Shown in pieces: positions 54,332-64,000 of a stretch of DNA of 64,000 nucleotides. The position numbers were made by a program, and so were the translations under genes. Source of the DNA: Xanthostigma xanthostigma. Its lineage: Eukaryota > Arthropoda > Insecta > Raphidioptera > Raphidiidae. The notes under the pieces were generated by a model that saw nothing but the letters and a program-made list of their open reading frames with translations, made no database searches and was not told where the DNA came from. Positions within the stretch are counted from its first letter, which is position 1. Each line of letters begins with the position of its first letter. The stretch spans positions 16,448,001-16,512,000 of the forward strand of contig OY754469.1 in the NCBI GenBank assembly GCA_963575645.1, in the 5' to 3' direction.

Positions 54332-54969
54332 CTAGAAAAAAAGAATCATCAATTTAGTAAAGTCTATTAAACTGACCAAATTACTTGAAAAACAGTTCTA
54401 TTTCCTTTATTGTGTGAAAGTCAATGTAGTTTCCATCTGTAGAGCATCAAGAGGTGGTTACTTACATGATATTCTTTTTAAAACGTAAATGGCAAACCTT
54501 TAACTTTCATATAATGCAAAAATTAAGATACTTTCAATGTAAACTTTGTGTTTTTTTTTTAATTTAAAAAAATCCTTAATAGTATGTCTAAAATGGTAAG
54601 TAGATACAGTGAAAAGAAAACAAAATAAAAAGCAAAGCTCTTCGGAGACATCGAAAGATTAAAACATAAAAAAAATAATATTGCATTTATTTATTTAAGT
54701 AAACTCAAATTTCTGAATAAATTTCAATTTAGACGTTACAATCGTTCAAAGTTTGATGTGTAGGCGTCACTATGCATATTGCATACGGTCCTCGAATATA
54801 AATTCTGTTACTCGGTGAAATATCACGGAAATGACGTGTTGGGAAAATAACGCAAAACTTCACTGTATCAGCACTATTCAAATCTTTATTTTGTTAAAAA
54901 ACATCTTTCCAGTAGGGTATACAGACTGATTTGTAAGTTGATTCTTTTTTACCAGCGTGTAGAAATCTA
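54332..54969. other. No recognised gene or repeat
   Basis: AT-rich. If the exon at 54,283-54,331 is real, its upstream exon and promoter could be here (for example the less AT-rich 54,740-54,870). Confidence 0.35.
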
Positions 54970-55204
54970 TATATGTACTAGCGGTCCCGCCCGGTTTCAC
55001 CCGGGTGCAAAAGAACGAATGGGGAAGGAAGAAAAAAAATTTAGGGGTGGACTACCCCTAACATTTAGGGGGATGAAAAATAGATGTTGGCCGATTCTCA
55101 TAGATACCGGATAAGCACAAAAAATTTCATCAAAATCGGTCAAGCCGTTTCGGAGGAGTATGGCAACGAAAACTGTGACACGAGAATTTTATATATATAA
55201 AGAT
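54970..55204 (+). repeat. LINE tail (RTE-like), good copy
   Basis: ACTAGCGGTCCCGCCCGGTT, then a hinge (GGGTGGACTACCCCTAAC), then ATTTCATCAAAATCGGTCAA, CCGTTTCGGAGGAGTATGG and GACACGAGAATTTTATATAT. This order is a very common retrotransposon tail in Lepidoptera as I recall. Only the 3' end is present. Confidence 0.6.
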
Positions 55205-55603
55205 ATAGACGAACAAATATTTCAAGTAACTTTTTATCAAAACTCAAAATGAAAGAGAAACGGGCTTTCAAAGTTTTACCAAATTTATCAGGTCGGTCCT
55301 GGCGTTATGTTATGTCACTATGGAAATATGTTATGTCATTATCAAGTATTCACAGAAATTGTTCGAAGTAGTCCCCATTTTGTTGGACACAAAGATGCGT
55401 GCGCCGTAGCCATGCTATACTGTACATGCTTGTAGTAGCGATAAGGGCCTTCCGCGAAATATTTGGGATAAATTTCCGATTCACGTGTATTAATCGGGCT
55501 TTTGAATTAATAAAATAAAATTTGTAAATATTAAACTTTGAACGGCTTCTCTCTTATTTTTGAGTTTTGATAAAAAAATTACTTAAAATATTTGTTCGTC
55601 TAT
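55205..55603. mobile_element. Fold-back MITE abutting the LINE tail
   Basis: ATAGACGAACAAATATTTCA and TTATCAAAACTCAAAATG on the left are inverted at 55,530-55,603 (TGAGTTTTGATAAAA, AATATTTGTTCGTCTAT). It begins exactly where the LINE tail ends. Its right arm plus flank (55,497-55,636) recurs at 58,180-58,325. Confidence 0.72.
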
Positions 55604-56025
55604 TTGATTTCTTCACGCTGTTAAAAACGAAAAATCGGTAAGAGTACGATAACTTGCTATGCAAAATATCCACTGGAAATTCACAATTATTGTTTTATAT
55701 AACATATAACAGCGTTATTGGTCGTTTTAAGTGCGGAAAATTAATTTTTAAAAATTAATTTAAAAAAATTAAAAAGTTATGGTATAGTAAGTTGAGAGTA
55801 TATTATTTACTATAGCGATCGCTATCTTGTCTCATATAGTGATAAGAAAAGAGAAAGTTATATATACCTGTACCTATGATAAACAAAGATAGAAATATCA
55901 ATTGGTTGGAATGAAATACAATTGAACGTTCAGGGCAGAGTCGTATTTGGAAATTTTAATTTATAAAACGAATTTTAAATTTAAAACTCACATTTTCATG
56001 AAGATTGAAAACCACCGCTTTTTTT

Positions 56026-56310
56026 GATAAAGGGGTATGCGAATTGTCTCGCAGTGAAACGGGAAGGGGCAAATGTGGAGTTTTTAAAAAAACAATTCCG
56101 GGGTGAACGATAAACGGGTATGCGAATTGTAATTCTGGGGTGAACGATAAAGGGGTATACGAATTGTCTCGCAGTGAAACGGGAAGGGGCAAATGTGGAG
56201 TTTTTAAAAAAACAATTCCGGGGTGAACTATAGGTAAACGGGTATGCGAATTGTAATTCTGGGGTGAACGATAAAGGGGTATGCGAATTGTCTCGCAGTG
56301 AAACGGGGGT
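56026..56310 (-). repeat. 120-124 bp tandem units (module A, inverted)
   Basis: GATAAAGGGGTATGCGAATT starts units at 56,026, 56,146 and 56,270. Each unit has CTCGCAGTGAAACGGGAAGG and AACAATTCCGGGGTGAAC, the reverse complement of the 83-bp unit at 56,798-57,290, plus a 37-41 bp partial repeat. Confidence 0.88.
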
Positions 56311-56317
56311 TCCACCA

Positions 56318-56485
56318 CGAAATCTCCCCGGACAAAATCTCCCCGACAAAATCTCCCCGACAAAATCTCCCCGACAAAATCTCCCCACGACAAAATCTCC
56401 CCACGACAAAATCTCCCCACGACAAAATCTCCCCACGACAAAATCCCCCCCCGTCAAAATCTCCCCACGACTTAATCTCCCCACA
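56318..56485 (+). repeat. 17-bp tandem repeat (module B)
   Basis: About ten copies of CCCC(A)(C)GACAAAATCT, period 14-17 bp. The inverse (GGGGAGATTTTGTCG) forms the block at 57,640-57,780. Confidence 0.88.
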
Positions 56486-56512
56486 ACTTCTCTGTGACGG
56501 TTCTATGACTCT

Positions 56513-56645
56513 ATATCCTCGGACAAAATATCCTGGACAAAATATCCCGGACAAAATATCCTCAGACAAAATATCCTCAAGACAAAAAATCCTTCGGACA
56601 AAATATCCCCGGACATTTTGCCCCCGTGACAAAACATCCCCGACA
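56513..56645 (+). repeat. 15-18 bp tandem repeat (module C)
   Basis: About seven copies of GGACAAAATATCC(C/T) with short variable joints, related to module B but ending TATCC rather than TCTCC. The last copies read GACATTTTGCCCCC and GACAAAACATCCCC. Confidence 0.85.
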
Positions 56646-56797
56646 ATTGATACCAAATAAACATTAATTTACAAATAAAATCAAATATTATGAAGCTTCC
56701 CATTTTCTGTTTTAAGTAACTTAAATGGATGTTTATAAATTGCTGTTCTGCTAATTTACAGTCACTCGTTTAAATACTACCCACCCCGCATCGTTGA

Positions 56798-57290
56798 CCC
56801 CGGAATTGTTTTTTTAAAAACTCCACATTTGCCCCTTCCCGTTTCACTTCGAGACAATTCGCATACCCGTTTATCGTTCTCCCCGGAATTGTTTTTTTAA
56901 AAACTCCACATTTGCCCCTTCCCGTTTCACTGCGAGACAATTCGCATACCCGTTTATCGTTCTCCCCGGAATTGTTTTTTAAAAAACTCCACATTTGCCC
57001 CTTCCCGTTTCACTGCGAGACAATTCGCATACCCGTTTATCGTTCTCCCCGGAATTGTTTTTTAAAAAACTCCACATTTGCCCCTTCCCGTTTCACTGCG
57101 AGACAATTCGCATACCCGTTTATCGTTCTCCCCGGAATTGTTTTTTAAAAACTCCACATTTGCCCCTTCCCGTTTCACTGCGAGACAATTCGCATACCCG
57201 TTTATCGTTCTCCTCGGAATTGTTTTTTTAAAAACTTCAAATTTGCCCCTTCACGTTTCACTGCGAGACAATTCACATACCCGTTTATTT
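56798..57290 (+). repeat. 83-bp tandem repeat (module A, direct)
   Basis: Six units start at about 56,798, 56,881, 56,964, 57,047, 57,130 and 57,212. Each has CCCCGGAATTGTTTTTTAAA, CATTTGCCCCTTCCCGTTTC, and GAGACAATTCGCATACCCG. Differences between units are one to a few bases, so the array is recent or homogenised. Frames through it read as repeating peptides, which is expected of such arrays and not evidence of a protein. Confidence 0.93.
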
Positions 57291-57639
57291 TTTCAAAACC
57301 CGTTTTTAATATAGCATCCATACTTTTCACTTTTATCATTAACTTTAATTTTAATTCACGTTTTACTTGTTGTCCCATTTGACATAATGTATTTTAGTAG
57401 CAGTGGGTTCGCCGATAAATAACGCTAGATGTCTCCGCTTTGATGTTGCACATAGCGAATAATGCCTCGCCAGTCCCTTCTTGTACATGTAAACACTTAA
57501 TGAGCATAAAATAATTTACAACAGCTATATCTATGTCACTACAGATGGCATCAAATGACAATTTCGTTTAAATTTCTACATTATCAACTATCAACATGTT
57601 TTGATAGAAAATTAATGTTATAATCAATAAAATTTTATC
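57291..57639. other. Unique spacer inside the array element
   Basis: Non-repeated sequence between the direct 83-bp array and the inverted module B. No coding recognised. Confidence 0.5.
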
Positions 57640-57860
57640 GTGGGGAGATTAAGTCGTGGGGAGATTTTGACGGGGGGAGATTTTGACGGGGGGGGATTTT
57701 GTCGTGGGGAGATTTTGTCGCGGGGAGATTTTAGAGGGGAGATTTTGTCGGGGAGATTTTTTCCGGGGAGATTATGTCGTGCCACCGAAACGGTTAGGGG
57801 CAAATGTTGAGTTTTTAAAAAAACAATTCCGGGGTGAACGATAAACGGGTATGCGAATCT
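57640..57860 (-). repeat. Inverted modules B and A
   Basis: 57,640-57,780 holds about eight copies of GGGGAGATTTTG(T/A)CG, module B inverted. It is followed by one module A unit in inverted orientation (AACAATTCCGGGGTGAACGA, GGGTATGCGAAT). Confidence 0.88.
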
Positions 57861-58177
57861 AAATACGACCCTGCTTCCATAACACAATCGAAAGCTGCAT
57901 ACAAAGTGAGATAGTTATACAATAATTCTACACCAGCTGCTATGACGTGTATTTGTGATTTTTGATTGGTTAGATTCAAAAAATGACAGTGAAAGACGAA
58001 AAGTAGTTCCATTTTTTTCACGTATTTTTGAGGAAATTTGTGAATAATCCGCAAAGTTTTTTTTTTGAACGTCAAAATTTAGCGTTTTCAATGACATAAA
58101 AAAAAAAATTTCAAAATTTGGGTGCATAGTGTTATCGTACTGGACCCCGAAAAATCAACTTAAAAATCATTTTGAAT

Positions 58178-58348
58178 GCGGCTTTTGAATTAATTAAATA
58201 AAATTTGTAAATATTAATTAAACTTTGAACGGCTGTTTCTCTCTTATTTTTGAGTTTTGATAAAAAAATTACTTAAAATATTTGTTCGTCTATTTGATTT
58301 CTTCACGTTGTTAAAAACGAAAAATCAACTTAAAAATCATTTTGAATA
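58178..58348 (+). repeat. Copy of the 55,497-55,636 segment with flanking 30-bp repeats
   Basis: GGCTTTTGAATTAA to GTTGTTAAAAACGAAAAATC repeats 55,497-55,636 with few changes. CGAAAAATCAACTTAAAAAT, then CATTTTGAAT occurs on both sides (58,148-58,177 and 58,319-58,348), a direct repeat too long for a target duplication. Confidence 0.75.
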
Positions 58349-58987
58349 TAGATATTCCTTTCAGAAATCGCAAAAAACGATACTTTTCCACATTTATCAT
58401 ACCTACTTGTAGAAAAAGACACGCTCGCGCTGATTTCAGCACGCAAAATAAACCATCTGTATTTTTTTTTAATTTAGACACTATACGCTACTCAAATATT
58501 TCAAAATCATTTTGTTTGATTTACTATGATAAAGAAACAGCTATAATGACATCAAACAAAATACGTATAAACGTTTATGAACTTTTCATTACAAAATTCT
58601 TTTTACTGTTTTATCTCCTTTTGAATACAGTTACCACTGTTGTGCACAAACAACCACAAAATATCATGCTCTCGCTGCTGCAATCTGTTTTTATACCAGG
58701 TTTGTTTTTTAACATAGATACTATCTTTTGTTAAAACAATGCGAACAAAAGCAAAACGGCGCCGATGAAAATACTTTTTAATATTTCTCAATTTGATATT
58801 TTAATTATCGAGTAACGTTTACAGCGGAGTATGTCATGTCGATAAATATTTAAATTATGTACGAATAGTTCGTTTTAATTTTCAATGGGAGTCGAGTAGG
58901 TAATACCTATGATGAGAATATTCCACATAAAAAAAGTGTTTTTGCATTTTTCAGGATCTGCTGTTGAACCAGAACCAAGGATAACAT
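58349..58987. other. No recognised gene
   Basis: A 130-codon frame at 58,342-58,734 has ordinary AT-rich composition and no domain I know. An acceptor-like CATTTTTCAG precedes GATCTGCTGTTGAACCAG at 58,956, but no exon is supported. Confidence 0.35.
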
Positions 58988-59290
58988 TTATTTTTTTGTT
59001 TTTTTTAATCCTTGGTCGAGTACTTTTACTCGATCGGTACTCAGTTTTTCGAATAATCGCATATCCCTATCAAATATAGGGTCCGGCAGGGAGATATGGT
59101 GTTTTTGAAAAGACTGCCATGTGTGGTGGGGTTGACCGAATGTTTTTAAATTGGTGAATCCGTAGTACATCGCGTATTTGTTTACATCTTCATAGAAACG
59201 GGTAGCTCTGTAGTGCTCACACAGCGTAAATTCCAAAACCATTTTAATGTTGGTCGCATACCGAAATGGGATACCATTATGAATTACCAC
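58988..59290 (-). pseudogene. Unidentified 100-codon coding remnant
   Basis: The - strand frame is clearly less AT-rich than its surroundings and reads as an ordinary soluble protein rich in aromatic residues (RATRFYEDVNKYAMYYGFTN, then TFGQPHHTWQSFQKHH), ending in a lysine-rich tail over an A-rich stretch. I do not recognise the family. Its 5' side runs straight into the MITE at 59,281-59,610, so it was probably cut by that insertion. The A-rich end with a CCAAGGATTAAAA / ATCCTTGG pair nearby could mean a retrocopy. It may equally be a fragment of a host gene or of a mobile element. Confidence 0.4.
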
Positions 59291-59610
59291 TCGTCACGAA
59301 TCTAAAAGGCTCGGAAGTTAGATGCGAATGCGGGCTTGCGCTTGTACATGTTTGTTGAAAAACTACAAACACGCAACTCAACAAAACTAAAGTAACAATA
59401 ACAACTTGACAATAGCGTACTCGACTGTACTTTAAAACAGGAAAGCGACAAGTGACAAAGGCAACGAGCGATCACGGCCAATCACCGACGAGCGCACGTT
59501 CCGTGCAAGTAGCTGAGAAGTGTTGGGAGTCTTAACGGCCTAAAATGTGCCTTTGCGACGCTGTTTGTGACTAACTTCCGAACCTTTTAGATCCCGGGCG
59601 CGTACTATAC
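59281..59610. mobile_element. MITE with 28-bp ends, copy 2 (inverted)
   Basis: Reverse complement of 35,873-36,175, with a good right end (CCTTTTAGAT, then CCCGGGCGCGTACTATAC) and a worn left end (TCGTCACGAATCTAAAAGG). The interior matches along its length (AAAATGTGCCTTTGCGACGC). Confidence 0.8.
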
Positions 59611-61175
59611 AAGCTCTTTCCGAAACCATAACGCGAGAAATTCAAAGGGTTTCACTTACCTTGCTTAAAAGCACTGTGGACTAAAAGAATGCCGCGATAA
59701 AAATGGACACCAGCTAAGCCGATTATTTTTTTACTCAAATGGCAATGTACCAGTAGTATATAAAAAAAATAAATTTTCAAAATAAGTGTACGACAGTCTT
59801 TTCAAAAACATCAACCCCCCTGCTTCCTGTAGTTAATGTTGTATCAAAAATACCCTATTAGTATTATTAAATAAATGAATAACAATCCTTATCCAAAATG
59901 CGTCACTTACACAAACATAAATGTAAATACAGTGCTAAAAGTTTGGCTATTTAAAGATAGGTAACAGGTAAGGAATATGATACGAGAATTTTATTTTGTC
60001 AAATAAGCAGTGACTTCCAGTTAATATTCGGCAGCTTTTAATGGTGGCCGTTTATTTTGGCATACTTTTAATTAATGTTTTCAGAACGGAGTAGCGGAAT
60101 TCTCTCAGACTATATGGAAATAGTAGTTATATATAGGTCGGTACAAAAATCAAATAAATCAACACACTATTTCCTAATTTTGCTTTGTCAGCGTTTTGAC
60201 CAAATATATATTTATAAACAATGTCCACTAAGGAATACTGTTAATTTAAGAAGTGCACTACTTCAGTTCTCTATAGGTGTAAAAATATGTGACCCAGTTA
60301 ACCTAGAGAAAATAAGTACTTCCGCAAATAAGCCATACTTATAGTAAGATTTTCAGTAAACAAAGAAGAGAAAGGTGTTTACTCTTGGCAAACATCTTAA
60401 CTACAGTTGAGTTTTCCATTCAGTACAAATCTTTGTAGAAGGCAGTAGATTAATTGAAATTGTGTAAAGAGACGATTAAAAAAGAACAATGGATTTTTTT
60501 AAAAATTTTGTTAATTATTTCAAAATTCAAATGTGTGTTGTTAGCAAGTATAAAATATCTTACTGTATGTTATTTGTATCAAAAAGTGAAAAATATAAGT
60601 TCTCCTGATGTAAAATTAAATAAAAAGAGAAAGAACGCTATGTGGCCAGAACTTAATATTTTCAAAATTTAAAAAGGTAATAATTACCTTCAATTTGAAC
60701 CAAAAAAATCTATTATCAAAACTGAATAATGAGAAGAAAGCTTTTTTTTGCAGTAGGCGAAAAATCTTTTAAAGACATCACATTTGTGCAAGCCATTTTG
60801 GAACAGCTAATTAAGCATAACGTCAAAATGACTGCTTTGTCTATATTATTCCAACACTATCTCTGTTTCGTCTTTTTCCTTCGTTGCCATAATAATGAGA
60901 AGAAAGCCGATAGGCCCTCTTAAGCGTTGACGTAGTTTTGTTTTGTCTGGCATCAACACTAAATAATTAAGTTGACATTCTGGTCACTAAAATACTAATA
61001 GTCAGCTCTTTAATTTATAAATTAGTCTTTCACCGATTTAATGTTTGTCTGTTTATCTCTTGATTTCAATAATAAAATTTTAGTAGTATATTCTCCAGTA
61101 GATTTTGGCACAGTCAGACCTTGGACTAATCGCGATAGATCTTTTCAATGGAATGATGTAAGACTAACTTTAATA
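59611..61175. other. No recognised gene
   Basis: Several short frames (60,075-60,344; 60,454-60,672) have no known domain. AATAATGAGAAGAAAGC occurs at 60,725 and again at 60,892, a small direct repeat. Nothing else seen. Confidence 0.4.
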
Positions 61176-61179
61176 ATAT

Positions 61180-61835
61180 TGTTGCGCATTTTTTACCCCA
61201 TAATGTTACGCCTATGGAATTTCTAGAAAAGTCCATAAAATGCTCGAAGGTCAACGGACAAACAATGAACGCAGGTAACGGACTTCCGACCGTTAGAGGC
61301 GGCCACGCATGCAACAATGAATGCAGGTAGTCAGCACCGGACATAGGAGACTCGGACGCGTGGTGAGGTGAGGAAATCCCTATTCGAAGTTTCCAGAACA
61401 TAGACCAAAATCTATAAAAGGCGGCCAGAGGAAGGGCGTCAAGTCAGTTGAGTTCAGTCAGTTACAGCGTGTTAACAGTGAGTGGACGTACAGATAACTG
61501 TTTTACATAAATTGTGCGTGTTCTGGCATTACAACATAAATTCTGTTACAATATTGAGAAAATAAATATAACGCTAGTGAGTGGTAAATAAATAAATAAC
61601 TTAGTGAATAGACAAGTGCGCTGATAAACTCTGTGTTGTGTTTTAGTGTGCTGTGAATATTTCTTTGTACATAATTCTTTATTCTCTGTTACTTAGTCTT
61701 ACATTGTATAATTAGAACTATTAGTTTTATTTCTGTTAACGTTATACGTTTTTGTTTGTGTGTTTTTACTGTTTGTTAAACAGTTAATAGTGTAAATAAA
61801 TAATTTCCGCCACAGACAACAGCAGTTTTGTTACA
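61180..61835 (+). mobile_element. Solo LTR, 656 bp (fossil)
   Basis: TGTTGCGCATTTTTTACC begins and GCAGTTTTGTTACA ends a segment flanked by ATAT on both sides (61,176-61,179 and 61,836-61,839). Inside, CTATAAAAGGCGGCC (61,410) is a TATA-like box, and about 30 bp on lie CAGTCAGTTACAG initiator-like repeats. AATAAA motifs follow. TG..CA ends and a 4-bp ATAT duplication suit a Gypsy-type LTR left after recombination between two LTRs. The family is not identified. Confidence 0.65.
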
Positions 61836-62294
61836 ATATTTTTTCAGTAACTAAGCAAACTATAAAAGAAAATTTACACGAAGATTAATAGGTTGAAAGC
61901 TCTATAGAAAAGAAGTGTTACGCTTACGAGTTAATACCTTAATCATAAAAAGCTACTATATACGAAGTTGAATACCTAGGGGATTAACTTAAAACTTAAT
62001 AGCTACAGGAAGATTTAGCCAATTATGACTTTAATACCCTAATGGATTATGTAGGTAAGTGAAGACTGCAAACACGGACGCCATGCGAGTTTACAATATA
62101 TTATGTTATAGTCTAAGGTAATCCTGACTTATTAAAAGGAAAATTGTGTAGTACATGTCTTCTTGAATTAAGTGGACTGCATTATTTGCTCTTTAAATAT
62201 CAAGAGTTGAAAATGAATAAAATAAAAAAAAAATACTTATGAAGATTTTTTATAGAAAATGTCAAAAACGAAAGCTGGAACGATTTTTACAAGA
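61836..62294. other. No recognised gene or repeat
   Basis: AT-rich. Nothing seen. Confidence 0.4.
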
Positions 62295-62302
62295 GTGCTC
62301 GT

Positions 62303-62580
62303 CAGTGGCGTAACAATAGGATGGCAGAACGGCCAAAATGCCACGACCCCTGGTCTGAGGGGGCCCCCGGCCCGAGAGGGCGTTAGGATAGAAGAAACCT
62401 GACATCTATTACAAAAGGTAAAAATATAAAATTTGTATTTAAAAGAACATACACGAATTATACAAATATTTACTTCGTGATTTATAAAGATGGAACTACA
62501 ACGTGAAGCTTTTTTATATTAAGAGAGTGCTCCATTCGATGAATTTGCCACGTGCCTTAGGCGGTATAGTTACGCCACTG
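62303..62580. mobile_element. hAT MITE, 278 bp
   Basis: CAGTGGCGTAACAATAGG and TAGTTACGCCACTG are the ends, with an exact 8-bp duplication GTGCTCGT at 62,295-62,302 and 62,581-62,588. The left subterminal part is GC-rich (GAGGGGGCCCCCGGCCCG). No coding. Confidence 0.92.
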
Positions 62581-62588
62581 GTGCTCGT

Positions 62589-63110
62589 TTAGTAAAACTA
62601 TTCTATGAATACGTAAGTACTTAAACATTTCTATTATAAATATTTTATTACTAAAATGGCATTCAATATTCCAAAAAATATTGTTTTCTTTTCACCGCAG
62701 CTTTGAAACTGCAAAGATTTTTATAACGTAATGCAAACAAGTCAATTAACGTTAGGAAAAATCGCTATAATAATATCGTTTTTTGACGTAGGAATACAAA
62801 TTTCTGTGCGGGTATACGCCACTCACTGCGAATTACTCAGGCAACATTTTTTATGAAACAGGCAGACTAGCTATAGCTTTGTAAAAAATAAAGTTATTAT
62901 TATGTCATTTGTAAGCCAAAGATGTTTCATCCAATTATAATTTAAAATTGGAATTGTACGTATAAAATAACATCGAAAAATTGCAAAAGCATTATGGTAC
63001 CTACAACCACAGCTGACCCACAAGATTTTTTTAAATAGAATTTATAGTTCGTTCAAAATACAAACGTTTTATTTTTTACTAGGAAATGAAAATGACATTA
63101 TAATAGTGTA
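62589..63110. other. No recognised gene or repeat
   Basis: AT-rich. Nothing seen. Confidence 0.4.
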
Positions 63111-63117
63111 TTTGTCA

Positions 63118-63660
63118 TAAGGCACTTACACTATTGGCGTCGGTGGGATCTAGGTGTCGGACCAAAATTTCTCGACGTTTCATAGCTTCCTCATTGATTT
63201 AACGAAATTTGGATCACATGTTAAAGTCCATCACCGCATGACTCTATTTAAAATGGGCCCAATCGAGCCACTTTAAGGATAGGTTTTAGGGGTTGAAAAA
63301 AATTTCACAATCGTTTCAAAATTGAAATTTAACCCACTAGTAAAAATAAAAATGTGCTGCCAAAATTGTATTAAAATCGACCCGACAGGATCGGACTTAA
63401 AAATTTTATGAAAACGTTAGTTTGTAGTTTGGATTTACTTATAGTGAAGGGTGAATTTAATTTGATAAACTGATAATAATATTGAAATTAAGAAAAAAAA
63501 TATTATCTTAAGTGTTGTATTAAGGGGTTACCTAAATGTTTATTTTGCCCAAAAACAAAAAAGTTTAGTTCACATAATAAAGCCAAACTGTCTGTGTTAG
63601 CAAATACACTATATTGTCGGCAGGATTTTGCACTGCGATCCGAGTTTTTAATACAAACGT
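63118..63660 (+). repeat. Dispersed repeat, second copy
   Basis: CACTTACACTATTGGCGTC, CCAAAATTTCTCGACGTTTC, GACCCGACAGGATCGGAC and GCACTGCGATCCGAG match the first copy (14,866-15,880) in order and strand, but without the pogo-like insertion. Part of it (about 63,280-63,410) also matches 52,702-52,858 in reverse. Confidence 0.65.
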
Positions 63661-64000
63661 TGGTCTGATTATTCAACATCTACTTCAAATATTTATAATT
63701 TTATGCAAAAATAACATTTTGAAATGCATACATTTTTTCATTTTTAGTTTTATTACGGTCACATCGTATATGTATAACGTATATATGCTTATACACGTAC
63801 CTATAATATTAAAAATGAAACAAGGGCGACACTTTTTTTATTGACTGAAACATTGATAAAACGTCAGTTACAATGACAGATCTGTTGTCCTATCATTTAT
63901 ATTAAATAAACGATGTATATATTTCTGTAGATATACAGAAAAACTGCGTATGCAAGATTTTTGGTAAATTAATCCCTATTTTCAGACAATAATTTCGATA
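63661..64000. other. No recognised gene
   Basis: A 76-codon hydrophobic frame (63,614-63,844) overlaps the repeat end and is not convincing. Nothing else seen. Confidence 0.4.

Larger units (their letters stand above)
55931..57873. mobile_element. hAT-like element filled with modular tandem arrays
   Basis: The left end CAGGGCAGAGTCGTATTTGG and right end AAATACGACCCTG are imperfect inverted repeats of hAT style (a 4-bp insert in the left one). No 8-bp duplication could be read. The interior is nearly all tandem repeats, described separately. The same units recur in opposite orientation in the two halves, so the element is partly mirror-symmetric. No transposase is seen. Confidence 0.6.

Noticed and set aside
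56318-56485. CRISPR-like look of the 17-bp repeats
   Set aside because: The repeats are too short and contiguous with no unique spacers, and this is an animal genome. It is an ordinary tandem array.
55956-57887. Several long frames of repeating peptide over the 83-bp and 17-bp arrays on both strands
   Set aside because: Open frames are expected when short repeats lack stops. Several frames are open at once and none has a start context or domain.
1-64000. A bacterial-style defence system, toxin or operon
   Set aside because: Introns, poly(A) signals, LTR elements and MITEs show eukaryotic nuclear DNA. No prokaryotic gene order or ribosome-binding pattern is present.

Overview
The window is AT-rich, transposon-dense nuclear DNA of an insect, most likely a moth or butterfly. 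This rests on recalled likeness of several LINE-tail and MITE fragments (about 13,165-13,620, 20,690-20,890 and 54,970-55,204) to lepidopteran repeats, and on a tandem family of ZAD-type C2H2 zinc-finger genes, a class known to expand in insects. No alignment was run, so the order is an inference.

Host genes. The clear host content is a head-to-tail cluster of four two-exon ZAD zinc-finger genes on the + strand at 36,957-39,044, 39,528-41,310, 43,274-45,219 and 48,415-50,278. All four have the ZAD split by a phase-0 intron after the same codon (50 codons after the shared Met-Glu-Thr start), followed by 12 to 16 C2H2 fingers. Genes 3 and 4 are near-identical and arose by a recent duplication that carried the intergenic DNA with it. 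Each intergenic copy has since received a different insertion. A possible small coding exon lies on the - strand at 54,283-54,331, and an unidentified 100-codon reading frame at 58,988-59,290 (-).

Retroelement fossils. A Gypsy-type (probably mag-clade) element fills 1,359-6,899 with identical 139-bp LTRs. A BEL/Pao element on the - strand fills 23,570-27,773 with 282-bp LTRs differing at one base. A solo LTR lies at 61,180-61,835. All have short target duplications.

DNA transposons and MITEs. Elements with terminal repeats and, for many, target duplications that I could read directly include: Harbinger (7,272-8,326 and about 29,385-30,205), hAT (7,498-7,874; 9,549-9,813; 10,915-11,284; 28,007-28,245; 33,975-34,405; 62,303-62,580), piggyBac-like (9,390-9,986 and perhaps 17,341-17,860), pogo-like (12,319-12,666 and 15,030-15,525) and a Tc1/mariner-derived palindrome (11,390-11,946). 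At least ten further fold-back sequences with 45-130 bp arms are unclassified. Several are nested: hAT in Harbinger, hAT in piggyBac, pogo in an older repeat.

Tandem arrays. The most unusual structure is a modular, partly mirror-symmetric array at 55,931-57,873, built from 120-bp, 17-bp, 15-18-bp and 83-bp units and bounded by hAT-like ends. A second array at about 51,000-51,545 repeats a GCGCATGCGC-type palindrome every 116-134 bp downstream of gene 4.

I see no complete RNA gene, no CRISPR array and no bacterial-type operon. Long stretches between the listed features hold nothing I recognise.
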